Shown: positions 33,094-44,084, counted from the stretch's first letter. The stretch is DNA of 64,000 bases from Embleya hyalina (GCF_003967355.1 NZ_BIFH01000023.1:1-64000); one strand, 5' to 3'. Notes: a model not told the origin generated them from the letters alone. Numbers and translations are program-made.

Positions 33094-34434
33094 ATGGAGT
33101 TTCGGTTGCTCGGCGCCTTCGAGGCGTGCCACGAGGGGCGGAGCGTGCTGGTGGGCACCCGGCGTCAGGAACGGTGTCTGCTGGCCCTGCTGCTGCTCGA
33201 CGCCGGGCGGGTGGTCACCACGGAGCGGTTGATCGACCTGATGTGGCAAGGGGGTTCGCCCGCTTCGGCGCGCGGCACGGTGCACACCTACATCGGTCGG
33301 CTGCGGGCCCGGCTCGCGCCGTACGGGCTGCGGGTGCGGACCCGGCACGGCGGTTACACGGTGGACGCCGACGCGCATGCCGTGGACGTACGGGAGTTCC
33401 TGGACCTGGTCGGGCGGTCGGTCGGCGCGGCGGATCCGGCGGAGCGCGTGCGGTGTCAGGATCGGGCACTGGCGCTGTGGCGGGGTCCGCTGCTCGCGGA
33501 CGTGATCGACGACCGGCTGCGCGGTCGGCTGGCCGGGCGGCTCGACGAACTGCGCGTGTCCGCCCTGGAACAGCGTGCCGAGGCCCGGCTCGCGATGGGG
33601 TTGCACGATCGGGTCCTGGCCGATCTGGCGCCGGTGGCCGACGAGTTCCCGGCTCGCGAGCGACTGGTGGCGGCCCGGATGACCGCGCTGTGTCGCGCCG
33701 GTCGGCGGGCCGAGGCGCTGGAGGCGTACCGGCGTACCCACAAGGTGCTGGTGAGCGAACTGGGCATCGAGCCGGGATCGACGCTGACCGGCCTGCACGA
33801 GCGCATCCTGCGCGGCGACCCGCGCCTGGATCGGCCCTCGGCGCCGGTGTACGCGGTGCGGGTCGGGGAGGAGTGGCTGCCCTGGAACACGAGTGGGCAT
33901 CCGGCGCCGGAGTTCTGCAACACGTACGCGGGCTGGGGCGGCCCCGAGCGCCCGGGCGCGGACTGGTTGCGCGGCTACGCCACCCTCGCGGTGTGGACGG
34001 GGCATCTGGACCTGGCCGACGAGCGGCTGGTCGGGTGGCTGCTTCGGCGGGCGCGGGAGCGGCCGGACGAGGCCGCTGCGGCACTGGCGCGGGCGCGGGA
34101 GTTCCGGGCCGATCTGTACGCCTGCCTGATCGATCCGCAGGACGTGCGCGCGTTCAACGCGGTGGCCGAGACGGCCCGGGAGGCGGCCGGGGTGGCGGTG
34201 TTCCGGCGCGGCGAGGATGGGCTGGGGCGGTGGCGGTTGTCGCCGGCGGCGGGGTTGGCGCTGCCGCTGTACGCGGTGGCCCGCAGCGCGGCCGAGCTCC
34301 TGGCGGATCCGCGCCGGTTCCTCGTCCGCAGGTGTCCGGACGAGGCGTGCGGCTGGCTGTTCCTGGACGCGAGCGGACGGCGTCGCTGGTGCAGTCTGGC
34401 GATCTGCGGCAACCGGTGCCGGGTCGCGCGGTGA
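33094..34434 (+). CDS. SARP-type regulator fused to CGNR zinc-finger domain
   Basis: 446 residues. Residues ~1-90 are an OmpR-like winged helix (MEFRLLGAFEACHEGRSVLVGTRRQERCLLALLLLDAGRVV...RGTVHTYIGRLRARL), followed by a bacterial transcriptional activator domain (to ~245), the usual SARP pair. The remainder matches the ABATE/CGNR regulator type: PAPEFCNTYAGWGG, DWLRGYATLAVWTG and a final zinc finger with CPDEACGWLFLD and CSLAICGNR. Those two DNA-binding types are normally in separate proteins. The ATG at 33094 has GGAGG upstream. Confidence 0.85.
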   Translation: MEFRLLGAFEACHEGRSVLVGTRRQERCLLALLLLDAGRVVTTERLIDLMWQGGSPASARGTVHTYIGRLRARLAPYGLRVRTRHGGYTVDADAHAVDVREFLDLVGRSVGAADPAERVRCQDRALALWRGPLLADVIDDRLRGRLAGRLDELRVSALEQRAEARLAMGLHDRVLADLAPVADEFPARERLVAARMTALCRAGRRAEALEAYRRTHKVLVSELGIEPGSTLTGLHERILRGDPRLDRPSAPVYAVRVGEEWLPWNTSGHPAPEFCNTYAGWGGPERPGADWLRGYATLAVWTGHLDLADERLVGWLLRRARERPDEAAAALARAREFRADLYACLIDPQDVRAFNAVAETAREAAGVAVFRRGEDGLGRWRLSPAAGLALPLYAVARSAAELLADPRRFLVRRCPDEACGWLFLDASGRRRWCSLAICGNRCRVAR

Positions 34435-34661
34435 TCGGCGGGGCGCGGTCGCGTCGCGCGGTGATCGGCGGGGCGGAGCGGGGCCGCCCGGAATTGCGCG
34501 TCGCCGGGCTCGGCGGGACGCTGGACGGGTAAGCCCTGCGGCGTTCGGCGAGTCCTGCAGGCCACGGCGGCGCCGGGGGATGGGCGCATGATTGCTTCCC
34601 GAGGGCCGGTCGGCACGCGACCGGGCGGGTTCGCGGTCCGCGTCCCGTCAGGGAGATGGTC

Positions 34662-36041
34662 ATGGACGGCACAACGCTCGAAGACATGCGTACCGCGCTG
34701 CGCGGGCCGGTGATCGGGCCGCGGGACGCCGAGTACGACGCGGCGCGCGGTATCTACAACGCGATGATCGATCGGCGTCCGGCGGCCGTCGTGCGCTGCA
34801 CGGACGCGGCGGACGTGATGGCCGCGGTGGACTTCATCCGCGACCACGACCTCGAACTCGCGGTTCGCGGCGGCGGCCACAGCGGTGGCGGGCTGTGTGT
34901 GGTCGACGACGCGGTGACCGTGGACCTGCGGCCGATGCGCTGGGTGCGAGTCGATCCCACCGCGCGCACCGCCCGGGTCGGCGGCGGCAGCCTGCTCGGC
35001 GACCTCGACCACGCCACGCACGCGTTCGGCCTGGGCACTCCCGCCGGGATCATGTCGACGACGGGTGTCGGCGGGCTCACCCTGGGTGGTGGACACGGCT
35101 ATCTGACCCGCCGGTACGGGCTGACCGTGGACAACCTGGTGGCCGCGGACGTGGTGCTCGCCGACGGCCGCCTCGTGACCGCGAGCGAAAGCGAACACCC
35201 GGATCTGTTCTGGGCGTTGCGCGGTGGCGGGGGCAACTTCGGGGTGGTCACCTCGTTCCGCTTCCGGCTGCACGCGGTGAACATGGTGACCGCCGGTGTC
35301 ACCGTGTGGCCGGTCGAGCACACGCGCGAGGTGCTGCGGTGGTACCGCGAGTTCCTGCCGCAGGCGCCGGAGGACCTGTACGGCTTCTTCGCGCTGCTGA
35401 CGGTGCCTCCGGGGCCGCCGTTCCCGGAGGAGATCCACGGGCGCGCGATGTGCGGCGTGGTGTGGTGCTGGAGCGGTGATCCGGACGCGGCGGAGCGCGT
35501 GCTCGCCGTGGTGCGCGAACCCGGCGCGCCGGCCTTCCACTTCGCGGCGCCGATGCCGTATCCGGCGCTCCAGTCGATGTTCGACGAGCTGATCCCCGCC
35601 GGCCTCCAGTGGTACTGGCGCGGGGATTTCTTCGATCGCGTCACGGACGACGCGATCGACGTGCACGCCGAGTACGCCGAGAACCTGCCGACGGCGTTGT
35701 CCACGATGCACCTGTATCCGATCGACGGGGCGGCGCGTCGGGTGGATCGCGACGACACCGCGTGGGACTACCGGGACGCGGTGTGGTCCGGGATCATCGG
35801 CGGTGTCGATCCGGACCCGGCCAACGCCGGGACGATTCGGCGGTGGTGCGTGGACTACTGGCAGGACCTGCATCCGCACTCGATGGGTGGCGCGTACGTC
35901 AACTTCATCGGTGAGGGGGAGGGCCACGATCGGGTCGAGGCGACGTATCGCGGGCACTACGACCGGCTCGCCGAGATCAAGCGGAAGTACGACCCGGGGA
36001 ACCTCTTCCACGCGAATCAGAACATCGTGCCCGCGCGATAG
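34662..36041 (+). CDS. FAD-linked oxidoreductase with BBE domain
   Basis: 459 residues. VAO/PCMH-type FAD domain with RGGGHSGGG (His for covalent FAD), GVGGLTLGGGHGYLTRRYGLTVDNLV and ALRGGGGNFGVVTSF, then a C-terminal BBE segment (YVNFIGEGEGHDRVEATY...KRKYDPGNLFHANQNI). The cysteine of bicovalent enzymes is not seen. Such enzymes oxidise sugars, alkaloids or polyketides. ATG 34662 follows GGGAG. Possibly under the SARP-CGNR regulator just upstream. Confidence 0.9.
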   Translation: MDGTTLEDMRTALRGPVIGPRDAEYDAARGIYNAMIDRRPAAVVRCTDAADVMAAVDFIRDHDLELAVRGGGHSGGGLCVVDDAVTVDLRPMRWVRVDPTARTARVGGGSLLGDLDHATHAFGLGTPAGIMSTTGVGGLTLGGGHGYLTRRYGLTVDNLVAADVVLADGRLVTASESEHPDLFWALRGGGGNFGVVTSFRFRLHAVNMVTAGVTVWPVEHTREVLRWYREFLPQAPEDLYGFFALLTVPPGPPFPEEIHGRAMCGVVWCWSGDPDAAERVLAVVREPGAPAFHFAAPMPYPALQSMFDELIPAGLQWYWRGDFFDRVTDDAIDVHAEYAENLPTALSTMHLYPIDGAARRVDRDDTAWDYRDAVWSGIIGGVDPDPANAGTIRRWCVDYWQDLHPHSMGGAYVNFIGEGEGHDRVEATYRGHYDRLAEIKRKYDPGNLFHANQNIVPAR

Positions 36042-36149
36042 GGCCGGCGTCGTCGGGTTCGGGCCGAGGGGGCGTCTGGGGGTGTGCCCTACCCCGAGGG
36101 CCCGGAGTACCCGCTGGGCACGGTCGTTTCCGGCGGCGAGGATGTGGTC

Positions 36150-37472
36150 ATGACCCAGACGACCACATCATCCCCGGTGGCGGCCTCGCCGCGTGAACTC
36201 CCGCGGGGGGCAGGCGCGTTTCGGATGTTCTCGCGCCGACTCGGTTTCCTGCTGGGCGGGTTGCCGCTGGGCGTCGCCGCGTTCGTCGTCGGGCTCGGCG
36301 GGTTGGTGATCGGCTCGGTGGGCTCGGTCCTGGTGTTCGGGATCCCGGTCCTGGTCGGGGTGTTGGCCGCGGCCGGGTGGTTCGCCTCGGTGGAGCGGCG
36401 GCGGGTGGAGGCGGTGACCGGTCGGGCGTTGCCGCCGCACGGCTACCGGGCGTCGACGGGCACGGGCTTCAAGGCGTGGCTGCGCGCGCTGCGGGAGCCG
36501 CAGTCCTGGCGCGACCTGACGCACATGGTGGTGTCCTTCCCGCTGCGGGTGGTGGGCTTTTGCCTCGCGCTGACCTGGACCGTGGGCGGGCTGGGGGAGG
36601 TGCTGTACGTCGCGTGGTCGTGGCCGATCCCGCGCGACGAGGGCAAGCGGGGTCTGCTCGACCTGATGTTCGGCATCTCGTCGCGGGCCGCCGACATCGC
36701 GTTCAACACCGGGATCGGTGTGGTGGTGCTCGCCACGGCGGCGCCGATGGTGCGGGCGCTGGTCGCGATCCAGGCCGCACTGGCCCGGGTGTTGCTGACC
36801 AACGAGACGGCGGCGTTGCAGCTGCGCACCGAACAGCTGGCACAGGGTCGGCGCAGCGCGGTGGCGGCCGAGGCGAATACGCTGCGCCGGCTCGAACGGG
36901 ACCTGCACGACGGCCCGCAGCAGCGGCTGGTGCGGCTCACGATGGACCTGGAGACGGTGGCCCGTCGGCTCGACGACGACCCCGAGCGGGCCCGGCCGCT
37001 GGTCGCCGACATGATCTCGCAGAGCCACGAGGCGCTGACCGAACTGCGGGCGTTGTCCCGGGGGATCGCGCCGCCGATCCTGGCCGACCGGGGCCTGGTG
37101 CCGGCGCTGACCGCGGCGGCGGCGCGGTGTCCGGTCCCGGTGGCGCTGACGGCCGAGTTGCCGGAGGGGCGGCGGTTCGCCCCGGCGGTGGAGAATACGG
37201 CGTACTTCGTGGTGACCGAGGCGCTGACGAACGTCGCCAAGCACGCCGGGGCCGAGCGGTGTTGGGTGCGGGTGCGGGTGGACGAGCGGGCGTTGTCGGT
37301 GGAGGTGCGCGACGACGGGCGCGGCGGGGCGCATCCCGGCAAGGGACACGGCCTGGCCGGACTCGTCGACCGGTTGGCCGCGGTGGAGGGCCGGCTCGAC
37401 GTGGTGAGCCCGGCCGGTGGGCCGACCACGCTGACCGCGGAGGTTCCGTTGAGCGGGGTGGGGGAGCGTTGA
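36150..37472 (+). CDS. sensor histidine kinase (HisKA_3)
   Basis: 440 residues. An N-terminal multi-helix sensor domain with several membrane segments, then the dimerisation H-box LERDLHDGPQQRLVRLTMDL and a HATPase_c domain (EALTNVAKHAGA, DDGRGGAHPGKGHGLAGLVDRLAAVEGRL). NarL-type partner kinase; its stop overlaps the response regulator start as TGATG, so they form one pair. Confidence 0.92.
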   Translation: MTQTTTSSPVAASPRELPRGAGAFRMFSRRLGFLLGGLPLGVAAFVVGLGGLVIGSVGSVLVFGIPVLVGVLAAAGWFASVERRRVEAVTGRALPPHGYRASTGTGFKAWLRALREPQSWRDLTHMVVSFPLRVVGFCLALTWTVGGLGEVLYVAWSWPIPRDEGKRGLLDLMFGISSRAADIAFNTGIGVVVLATAAPMVRALVAIQAALARVLLTNETAALQLRTEQLAQGRRSAVAAEANTLRRLERDLHDGPQQRLVRLTMDLETVARRLDDDPERARPLVADMISQSHEALTELRALSRGIAPPILADRGLVPALTAAAARCPVPVALTAELPEGRRFAPAVENTAYFVVTEALTNVAKHAGAERCWVRVRVDERALSVEVRDDGRGGAHPGKGHGLAGLVDRLAAVEGRLDVVSPAGGPTTLTAEVPLSGVGER

Positions 37473-38116
37473 TGCGGGTGGTTTTGGCGGAGGATTCGCT
37501 GCTGCTGCGGGAGGGCCTGGTCCGCCTGCTGGAGGAGACCGGCGCGGAGGTGGTCGCGGCGGTCGGCGACGGCCCGTCCCTGGTGGAGGCGGTGACCGCA
37601 CACCGGCCGGACGTGGCGGTGGTCGACGTCCGGATGCCGCCGACCTTCACCGACGAGGGGCTGCGGGCGGCGCTGCGGATTCGCCGCGAGGTGCCGGGGA
37701 CGGCGATCCTGGTGTTGTCCCAGTACGTCGAGGAGAGCTACGCCGGCGACCTGCTGGCCGACGGCGGCGGCGTCGGCTACCTGCTCAAGGACCGCGTATC
37801 CCGCCTGGACGAACTCTCCGACGCGCTGACCCGCGTCGCGGGCGGCGGCACCGTCCTGGACTCGGAGGTCGTCTCCGCCCTGTTCACCCGCCGCCGCGAC
37901 GACCCGCTGGCCGCCCTCACCCCACGCGAACGCGAAGTCCTCGCCCTGATGGCGGAGGGCCGCCGCAACACCGCCATCGGCCGCACCCTGTCCCTGACCC
38001 AGGGCACCATCGAGAAACACATCTCCGCCATCTTCGACAAACTCGCCCTCCCCCCGTCCGACGACGACCACCGCCGAGTCCTCGCGGTCCTCACCTGGCT
38101 CCGCACCAACCCCTGA
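37472..38116 (+). CDS. LuxR/NarL response regulator
   Basis: 214 residues. Receiver domain with AEDSLLLREGL, phospho-acceptor in VVDVRMPP and Lys in YLLKDR, then a LuxR HTH (LTPREREVLALMAEGRRNTAIGRTLSLTQGTIEKHISAIFDKL). Coupled to the kinase upstream. Confidence 0.94.
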   Translation: MRVVLAEDSLLLREGLVRLLEETGAEVVAAVGDGPSLVEAVTAHRPDVAVVDVRMPPTFTDEGLRAALRIRREVPGTAILVLSQYVEESYAGDLLADGGGVGYLLKDRVSRLDELSDALTRVAGGGTVLDSEVVSALFTRRRDDPLAALTPREREVLALMAEGRRNTAIGRTLSLTQGTIEKHISAIFDKLALPPSDDDHRRVLAVLTWLRTNP

Positions 38117-38224
38117 CCCGCCGCGGCGCGGCGTCGCCCGCCGGATCGCCGAGGGCACGGCACGAGGTTCGCGGTGCGTGTGCCCTCGGCCCCGGGAAGC
38201 CGAACCGCTCCGCATCGAGGGGGT

Positions 38225-38866
38225 TCAGCGCGAGCCGAGATAGGCCAGGACGGCGAGGACGCGGCGGTTGGTGTCGTCGTCGGGCGGCAGGCCGAGCTTG
38301 GTGAGGATGTTGCGGACGTGTTTGCCGACGGCCGGTTCGGAGATGTCCAGGGCGCGCATGATCGCGGCGTTGGACAGGCCTTCGGCGATCAGGGCGAGGA
38401 CCTGGTGTTCGCGCGGGGTGAGTACGGCGACGGGTTCGGCGCGGCGGCGCAGGAGGCGGGTGACGACCTGGGGGTCGACGGCGGTGCCGCCCGCGGCGAC
38501 GCGGCGCAGGGTGGCGGCGAAGTCCTCGACGTCGACGATGCGGTCCTTGAGGAGGTAGCCGATCGCGCGTCCGCCACCGCCGGCGAGCAGTTCGGCGGCG
38601 CCGTCGGGCTCGATGTACTGGCTGAGGACGACGATCGGCAGGGCCGGGAACGAGGCGCGCAGCGCGAGTGCGGCGCGCAGGCCCTCGTCGGCGAACGCCG
38701 GGGGCATGCGGACGTCGGTCAGCACGAGGTCGGGGACTCGCTCGTGGACGGCGGCGGTCAGCGCCGCGCCGTCCGGGACCGCGGTCACCTCGAAGCCGAG
38801 GCGCTCCAGCAGCCCGGTGAGGCTTGCCCGGAGCAGGACGGTGTCCTCGGCCAGGATCAGGCGCAT
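38225..38866 (-). CDS. LuxR/NarL response regulator, second pair
   Basis: 213 residues, parallel in build to the 37472 regulator (AEDTVLLRASL, TDVRMPPAFADEGLRAAL, YLLKDRI, then LTPREHQVLALIAEGLSNAAIMRALDISEPAVGKHVRNILTKL). It follows its kinase (stop at 38872) by a few bases; GTG 38875 is an alternative start that would overlap that stop. Confidence 0.93.
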   Translation of the reverse strand: MRLILAEDTVLLRASLTGLLERLGFEVTAVPDGAALTAAVHERVPDLVLTDVRMPPAFADEGLRAALALRASFPALPIVVLSQYIEPDGAAELLAGGGGRAIGYLLKDRIVDVEDFAATLRRVAAGGTAVDPQVVTRLLRRRAEPVAVLTPREHQVLALIAEGLSNAAIMRALDISEPAVGKHVRNILTKLGLPPDDDTNRRVLAVLAYLGSR

Positions 38867-38871
38867 CGGGT

Positions 38872-40260
38872 TCACCGGTCGTCCTCCTGTGGATGGGGCG
38901 GGCACGGGATCGTCACCCGCACGAGGGTCGGCCCGCCCGGTGGGCTGGACACCCGGATCGTGCCGTCGACGACCGCGACCCGGTCGGCGAGCCCGGTCAG
39001 CCCGGTGCCGTCGGCGAGGCGGGCGCCGCCGCGTCCGTCGTCCTCGACGTCGACCGTCAGCCGGTCGTGCCGCACTCGGGCGGTGAGCCGGATGTTGTCG
39101 GCGGCGCTGTGCCGGAGCGCGTTGGCCAGTGCCTCGGCGGCGGCGAAGTACGCGGCGGTCTCGACCGCCTGCGGCGGGCGGTGCGGCAGGTCGATGTCGG
39201 CGGCGACGGGCAGCGGGCAGAACTCGGCGAGTTCGTACAGGGCCGCGCCCAGCCCCCGGTCGGTCAGCACCTGGGGGTGGATGCCGCGGATCAGTTCGCG
39301 CAGGTCGGCCATCAGGGTCTTGGCCTGGTCGTGCGCCCTGGCGACGGCCTGTCCCGCGGCGGAGTCGGCGGGCAGGTCCATCCGGGCGAGGCCCAATTGC
39401 AGGGTCAGGCCGAGGAGTTGTTGTTGGGCGCCGTCGTGCAGGTCGCGCTCGATGCGGCGGCGCTCCGCGGCGAAGCCGTCCGCGAGGCGCGACCGGGAGC
39501 GGGTGACCTCGACGAGGCGGGTGGCCAGCGGGTCGGGGCGGGGCTCGACCAGGGTCCGGGACAGGGCGGCCTGCGCGCGGACGAGGGTGATGAGGACCAC
39601 GATGCCGAGGACGCCCGCGGCGAGCCCGGCGGCGCAGTACGGGAGGGCGTCGGGGACGCTGCGCGCGTGGCCGATGCCGAGCGCCACCGGGCCGCCGCTG
39701 CTGCGCGCGACCACGAGCGGCGCGGCGAGCCATATCGGGCACAGGACGGCCCAGGTCGCCGCGAGCAGCACCAGCCCGGGTCCGGCGACGGCGACCAGGT
39801 ACCCGGCGGCGACCTCCCGCCAGGCGCGGGCCGTGGTGTACCTCGCGCGGAATCGAACGGCATGGGGGCGCGGCTCGGGCGCGGTCGGCTCGGTCGGCGC
39901 GGATGCGAGTACGCGCAGCCGGTGGCGTTCCAGGGCGGCCAGCGGAGCCGCGGCCAGGGGCGCGACGCCGACGGTCAGGAGGATTCCGAAGGTCAGGAGC
40001 GCGGCACGGCGGGCGGCGTCCGCCCACGAGGAGATGTCGGCCGGCCGGGCGCACGCCATCAACACCGGCGCCGTGAGCGCGCCGAGGACGACCAGGGCGA
40101 GGAGGCCGACCGGCAGGCCGAGGGCGAGGTACGCGAGCCCGCGCAGCCGCCGCCGCGGGCCCGCGCCGGCCGTGTGGTCGGCCGTGCGGTCGGCGGTCGC
40201 GTGGTCGGCGGTCGCGCGGCTTCCGGACCGCCGGCGGCGAAGCAGGGCGTACGACGGCAC
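38872..40260 (-). CDS. sensor histidine kinase, second pair
   Basis: 462 residues with a sensor domain of several hydrophobic segments, H-box IERDLHDGAQQQLLGLTLQL and HATPase region (EALANALRHSAADN, DDGRGGARLADGTGLTGLADRVAVVDG). GTG 40260 has GAGAGGA upstream. The pair is tail-to-tail with the 36150-38116 pair; the ABC exporter genes upstream on the same strand may be its target. Confidence 0.9.
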   Translation of the reverse strand: MPSYALLRRRRSGSRATADHATADRTADHTAGAGPRRRLRGLAYLALGLPVGLLALVVLGALTAPVLMACARPADISSWADAARRAALLTFGILLTVGVAPLAAAPLAALERHRLRVLASAPTEPTAPEPRPHAVRFRARYTTARAWREVAAGYLVAVAGPGLVLLAATWAVLCPIWLAAPLVVARSSGGPVALGIGHARSVPDALPYCAAGLAAGVLGIVVLITLVRAQAALSRTLVEPRPDPLATRLVEVTRSRSRLADGFAAERRRIERDLHDGAQQQLLGLTLQLGLARMDLPADSAAGQAVARAHDQAKTLMADLRELIRGIHPQVLTDRGLGAALYELAEFCPLPVAADIDLPHRPPQAVETAAYFAAAEALANALRHSAADNIRLTARVRHDRLTVDVEDDGRGGARLADGTGLTGLADRVAVVDGTIRVSSPPGGPTLVRVTIPCPPHPQEDDR

Positions 40261-40451
40261 GGCGGTCCTCTCGTGATCGTCGGCGGCGGTGCGCACACCG
40301 TACCCACCGAGCCGCCGGAGCCGACCGACCGGTTCCGTCGGCCCCCTGCCCGGCCCTCCGGTCGCGGGCCCGACGGTCGTCGGCGCGGATGGCGCGGATG
40401 GCGCGGCCCGAACGACCGGCGCGCTCGGGCCGCACCGACGCGTGGCGACCG

Positions 40452-42413
40452 TCAGGTACGCGCCCCGGCGAGTCGCGCCGGCCGCTCCCGCGTCGCCTCG
40501 CGCGTGGTCACCACGGCGGCCACCACCGTCACGGCGAACGCCCCCAGCACGGTGGTCGCCAACATGCCCCACGGCACCACCACGATCGGCGTCCCCGTCG
40601 CGGCCGCCGTGCTCCGGGCCGTGCCGGCCATCCCGGCCGCCGCGACGAGACCGCCGAGCAGGAGGCCGATCGTGGTCACGGCACAGGCTTCGACGAGGGC
40701 CATCCGTACCACCTGCGGGCGTTCGAGGCCGCTGAGCCGCACGACCGCGAACTCGGCGCGGCGTTCGGCCGTGGCGATGACCAGCGCGTTGACCACGCCG
40801 ATCAGGGCGTAGACGCCCGCGAGCCCGAGCAGTACCGCGAAGATCTTGTCGTTGCCGTCCTGCTGCGCGTCGGCTCGGCCCTGTGCCCAGCGCGCCACCG
40901 TGGTCGACTCGCCGAGGCCCGCCGCGCGGACGCGCTTCGCGACCTCGGCGACGGAGGTGCCCGGCGCGACCGTCAGCACGGATTCCGCCGGCGCGGCGGC
41001 GAGGAGATCGGCGGGCAGTGCCTCGCGCGGAATCAGGAACTCGTCGCCGATGTCCAGGGTTTCCGGAAGTACCGCGACCACCCGCAAGGTGCGCTCTCGG
41101 CCCGCGACGTCGACGCTCACCGTGTCGCCGACGCGCGGGGCGCGGTAGCCCTCGGCGGGCACCGCGGAGCCGACGGCCACGGTGTCGCCGCGAAGGTCGG
41201 CCAGCGAGCCGGACACCGGCACGAGCGTACGGGCCCGTGCGTAGGCGGCCGGGTCGACGGCGATCACCCGCTCGTCGAAGACGTGCGGCCGAGCGGCCCC
41301 GGGGCCGTCCCGGCGAACCTCGGCGGTCACCGGCACCGGTACGGTCAGCCGGGTCGACACGTCCGCGACGCCGGGGATCCCCGCCAGCCGCGCGGCCCGT
41401 GCGCCGTCCGCCGACGTGACGACGAGGTCGCCACGGGTCAGGTGTTCCTGCTCGACACCGATCGACCGCGCCAATACCCCCAGCGCGCCCGACAATCCGA
41501 GGACCAGCGAGACGAGGGTGATCAGCGGCGCCGCGACGGCCGCGTTGCGACGCGCGCCGTCACGGATGTTCGCCTCGGCCAGCGCACCCAGCGCGCTGCG
41601 CCGCAACATCAGCCCGAACACCCTTGCCACGAGCGGCACGACCAGCGGAGCGAGCGCCGACAGCGCCACCGCCCCGACGACCGCGAGCACCATCGCGATG
41701 GTGACCGCGCCGATCATGTCGGCGGCCTGCGCGCCGACGGCGAGCAGGATCGACAGGGCGAGGCACGACAGGCCGACGCACCACCGGCCCGGCGTCATCA
41801 CGCGGGCCGCCGCGCCGGTGTCGTGCATGGCCTCCAGGGGACGGATGCGCCCCGCGCGCCGAGCCGCGTTCCACGAGCCGAGCAGGGCGATGCCGGTTCC
41901 GGTGGCACCCGCGACGAGCACGGCCTTCCAGTCCCAGTACGTCGGGCGGAACCCGGCCGGTACGAAGCCGACGTGTTCCAGCAGTCGCGCCTGGCCCCAC
42001 GTGGCGACCAGCCCCAGCGGAGCGCCGCACAGCGCGCCGACGACACCCAACAGCAGCGATTCGGCCGCGAGCAACCGCCGCACCTGGCCGCGGCCGCCAC
42101 CGAGCACGCGCAGCAGGGCGAGGTCCCGGCGGCGCTGGGCGACCGCGAACGCGCAGGTCGAGCCGACGACGAAGACCGCGAGGAACACCACGAGCGGGAC
42201 CTGAAGCCCCATCAGCATCGCCGCACCGACGAAGCCTTCGCGCATCTCGTTGCGTTCGGCCCGCGGCAGGTCGGACGGGATGACCGGATCGGACACCGAC
42301 ATCAACACCAGCAGCGACGCCTGGACGAGCGCGACGCCCAGCGCGATGGCGACCAGCGCACCCGCGAACAACTGCTTGCGGTCGCGCAGTGTGCTCCAGG
42401 AGAGCGTGAACAT
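40452..42413 (-). CDS. FtsX-type ABC transporter permease
   Basis: 653 residues with two FtsX domains, each of about four membrane helices, and an extracellular MacB-like segment between them. The ATG at 42413 (MFTLSWSTLRDRKQLFAGAL) lies 4 bases after the ATPase gene stop. With the ATPase it forms a MacB/LolCDE-like exporter or signalling transporter, often peptide or antibiotic linked. Confidence 0.9.
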   Translation of the reverse strand: MFTLSWSTLRDRKQLFAGALVAIALGVALVQASLLVLMSVSDPVIPSDLPRAERNEMREGFVGAAMLMGLQVPLVVFLAVFVVGSTCAFAVAQRRRDLALLRVLGGGRGQVRRLLAAESLLLGVVGALCGAPLGLVATWGQARLLEHVGFVPAGFRPTYWDWKAVLVAGATGTGIALLGSWNAARRAGRIRPLEAMHDTGAAARVMTPGRWCVGLSCLALSILLAVGAQAADMIGAVTIAMVLAVVGAVALSALAPLVVPLVARVFGLMLRRSALGALAEANIRDGARRNAAVAAPLITLVSLVLGLSGALGVLARSIGVEQEHLTRGDLVVTSADGARAARLAGIPGVADVSTRLTVPVPVTAEVRRDGPGAARPHVFDERVIAVDPAAYARARTLVPVSGSLADLRGDTVAVGSAVPAEGYRAPRVGDTVSVDVAGRERTLRVVAVLPETLDIGDEFLIPREALPADLLAAAPAESVLTVAPGTSVAEVAKRVRAAGLGESTTVARWAQGRADAQQDGNDKIFAVLLGLAGVYALIGVVNALVIATAERRAEFAVVRLSGLERPQVVRMALVEACAVTTIGLLLGGLVAAAGMAGTARSTAAATGTPIVVVPWGMLATTVLGAFAVTVVAAVVTTREATRERPARLAGART

Positions 42414-42417
42414 CGGC

Positions 42418-43209
<792 letters not shown>

Positions 43210-43395
43210 GCCACCCACGTCGCCCTCCCGGCCCCCGCTCGCCGCCACGGTTCGGGCGGTACCCGAAGTCCATCAACACGGGCGGTCGGGGGCACTCCGG
43301 GAGGCAGGCGGATCCCGGGTATCCCTAGGCATACCGCCGGGGCGATCGGTGTGGGCGACGGTCCGTGCGGACGCGTCGGCGTCCGCGCGTCCGTG

Positions 43396-43893
43396 CTACC
43401 GGTGCGCGCCGTGCACGATCAGCGCCCAGGCCAGGCAGGCGAACGCCGCCGTGTGCAGGAACGCGCGGACGATGTTCCAGGTGACCCACTTGCCCTCGAA
43501 GTCCGCGCGGATCGCCGCCGATCGCCCGGTCCGGTCGGGATCACCGGCGTCCGCGAGTCGGTTGTTGAGGGGCACGTTGACGCCGGCGGTGACCACGAAG
43601 CCCACCAGGTACAGCGCGAGCGCCGCGAGCACCCAGGGCAGCACGGGCCGACCCTGGTCGCGCCAGGCCTGGACGGCGGCCAGACCGAGGAGGGGGATCG
43701 TGCCCATGAACGGAAGCATGAAGACCGGGTTGAGGATGGCCTTGTTGATGTCCCGCATCGCCTCGACGAACGTGTGGTCGGACGACCGGCCGAGACCCGG
43801 CATGACCGAGTAGGAGAAGGCGGCGAACAGTCCGGCCATCAGCCCGGCGGTGACGAGGGCGGTGAGCAGCACGCCGGTCTGCAGGTGTTCCAT
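43396..43893 (-). CDS. DUF1772 membrane protein (anthrone oxygenase-like)
   Basis: 165 residues with four predicted helices and the motif SYSVMPGLG plus VPLNNRLAD of DUF1772. Some relatives act as anthrone oxygenases; function here unknown. Monocistronic. Confidence 0.85.
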   Translation of the reverse strand: MEHLQTGVLLTALVTAGLMAGLFAAFSYSVMPGLGRSSDHTFVEAMRDINKAILNPVFMLPFMGTIPLLGLAAVQAWRDQGRPVLPWVLAALALYLVGFVVTAGVNVPLNNRLADAGDPDRTGRSAAIRADFEGKWVTWNIVRAFLHTAAFACLAWALIVHGAHR

Positions 43894-44084
43894 GGTGCGT
43901 CCTCCTGGTTGCGAGTCACCTCGACGACGCGGCCACGAGGGCGTCGCCGCAGGTCAACCATCCGATCTCGGGTGGATCGTCGGCAACGGCCGTTTCCGCA
44001 AGGCGCGTTAACCTGACGGTTAACGTCACGGCCGTGACCCGGGGAGGCACCGGCTGCGTCGTATGCTCCGCGCCACCGCGCGCT

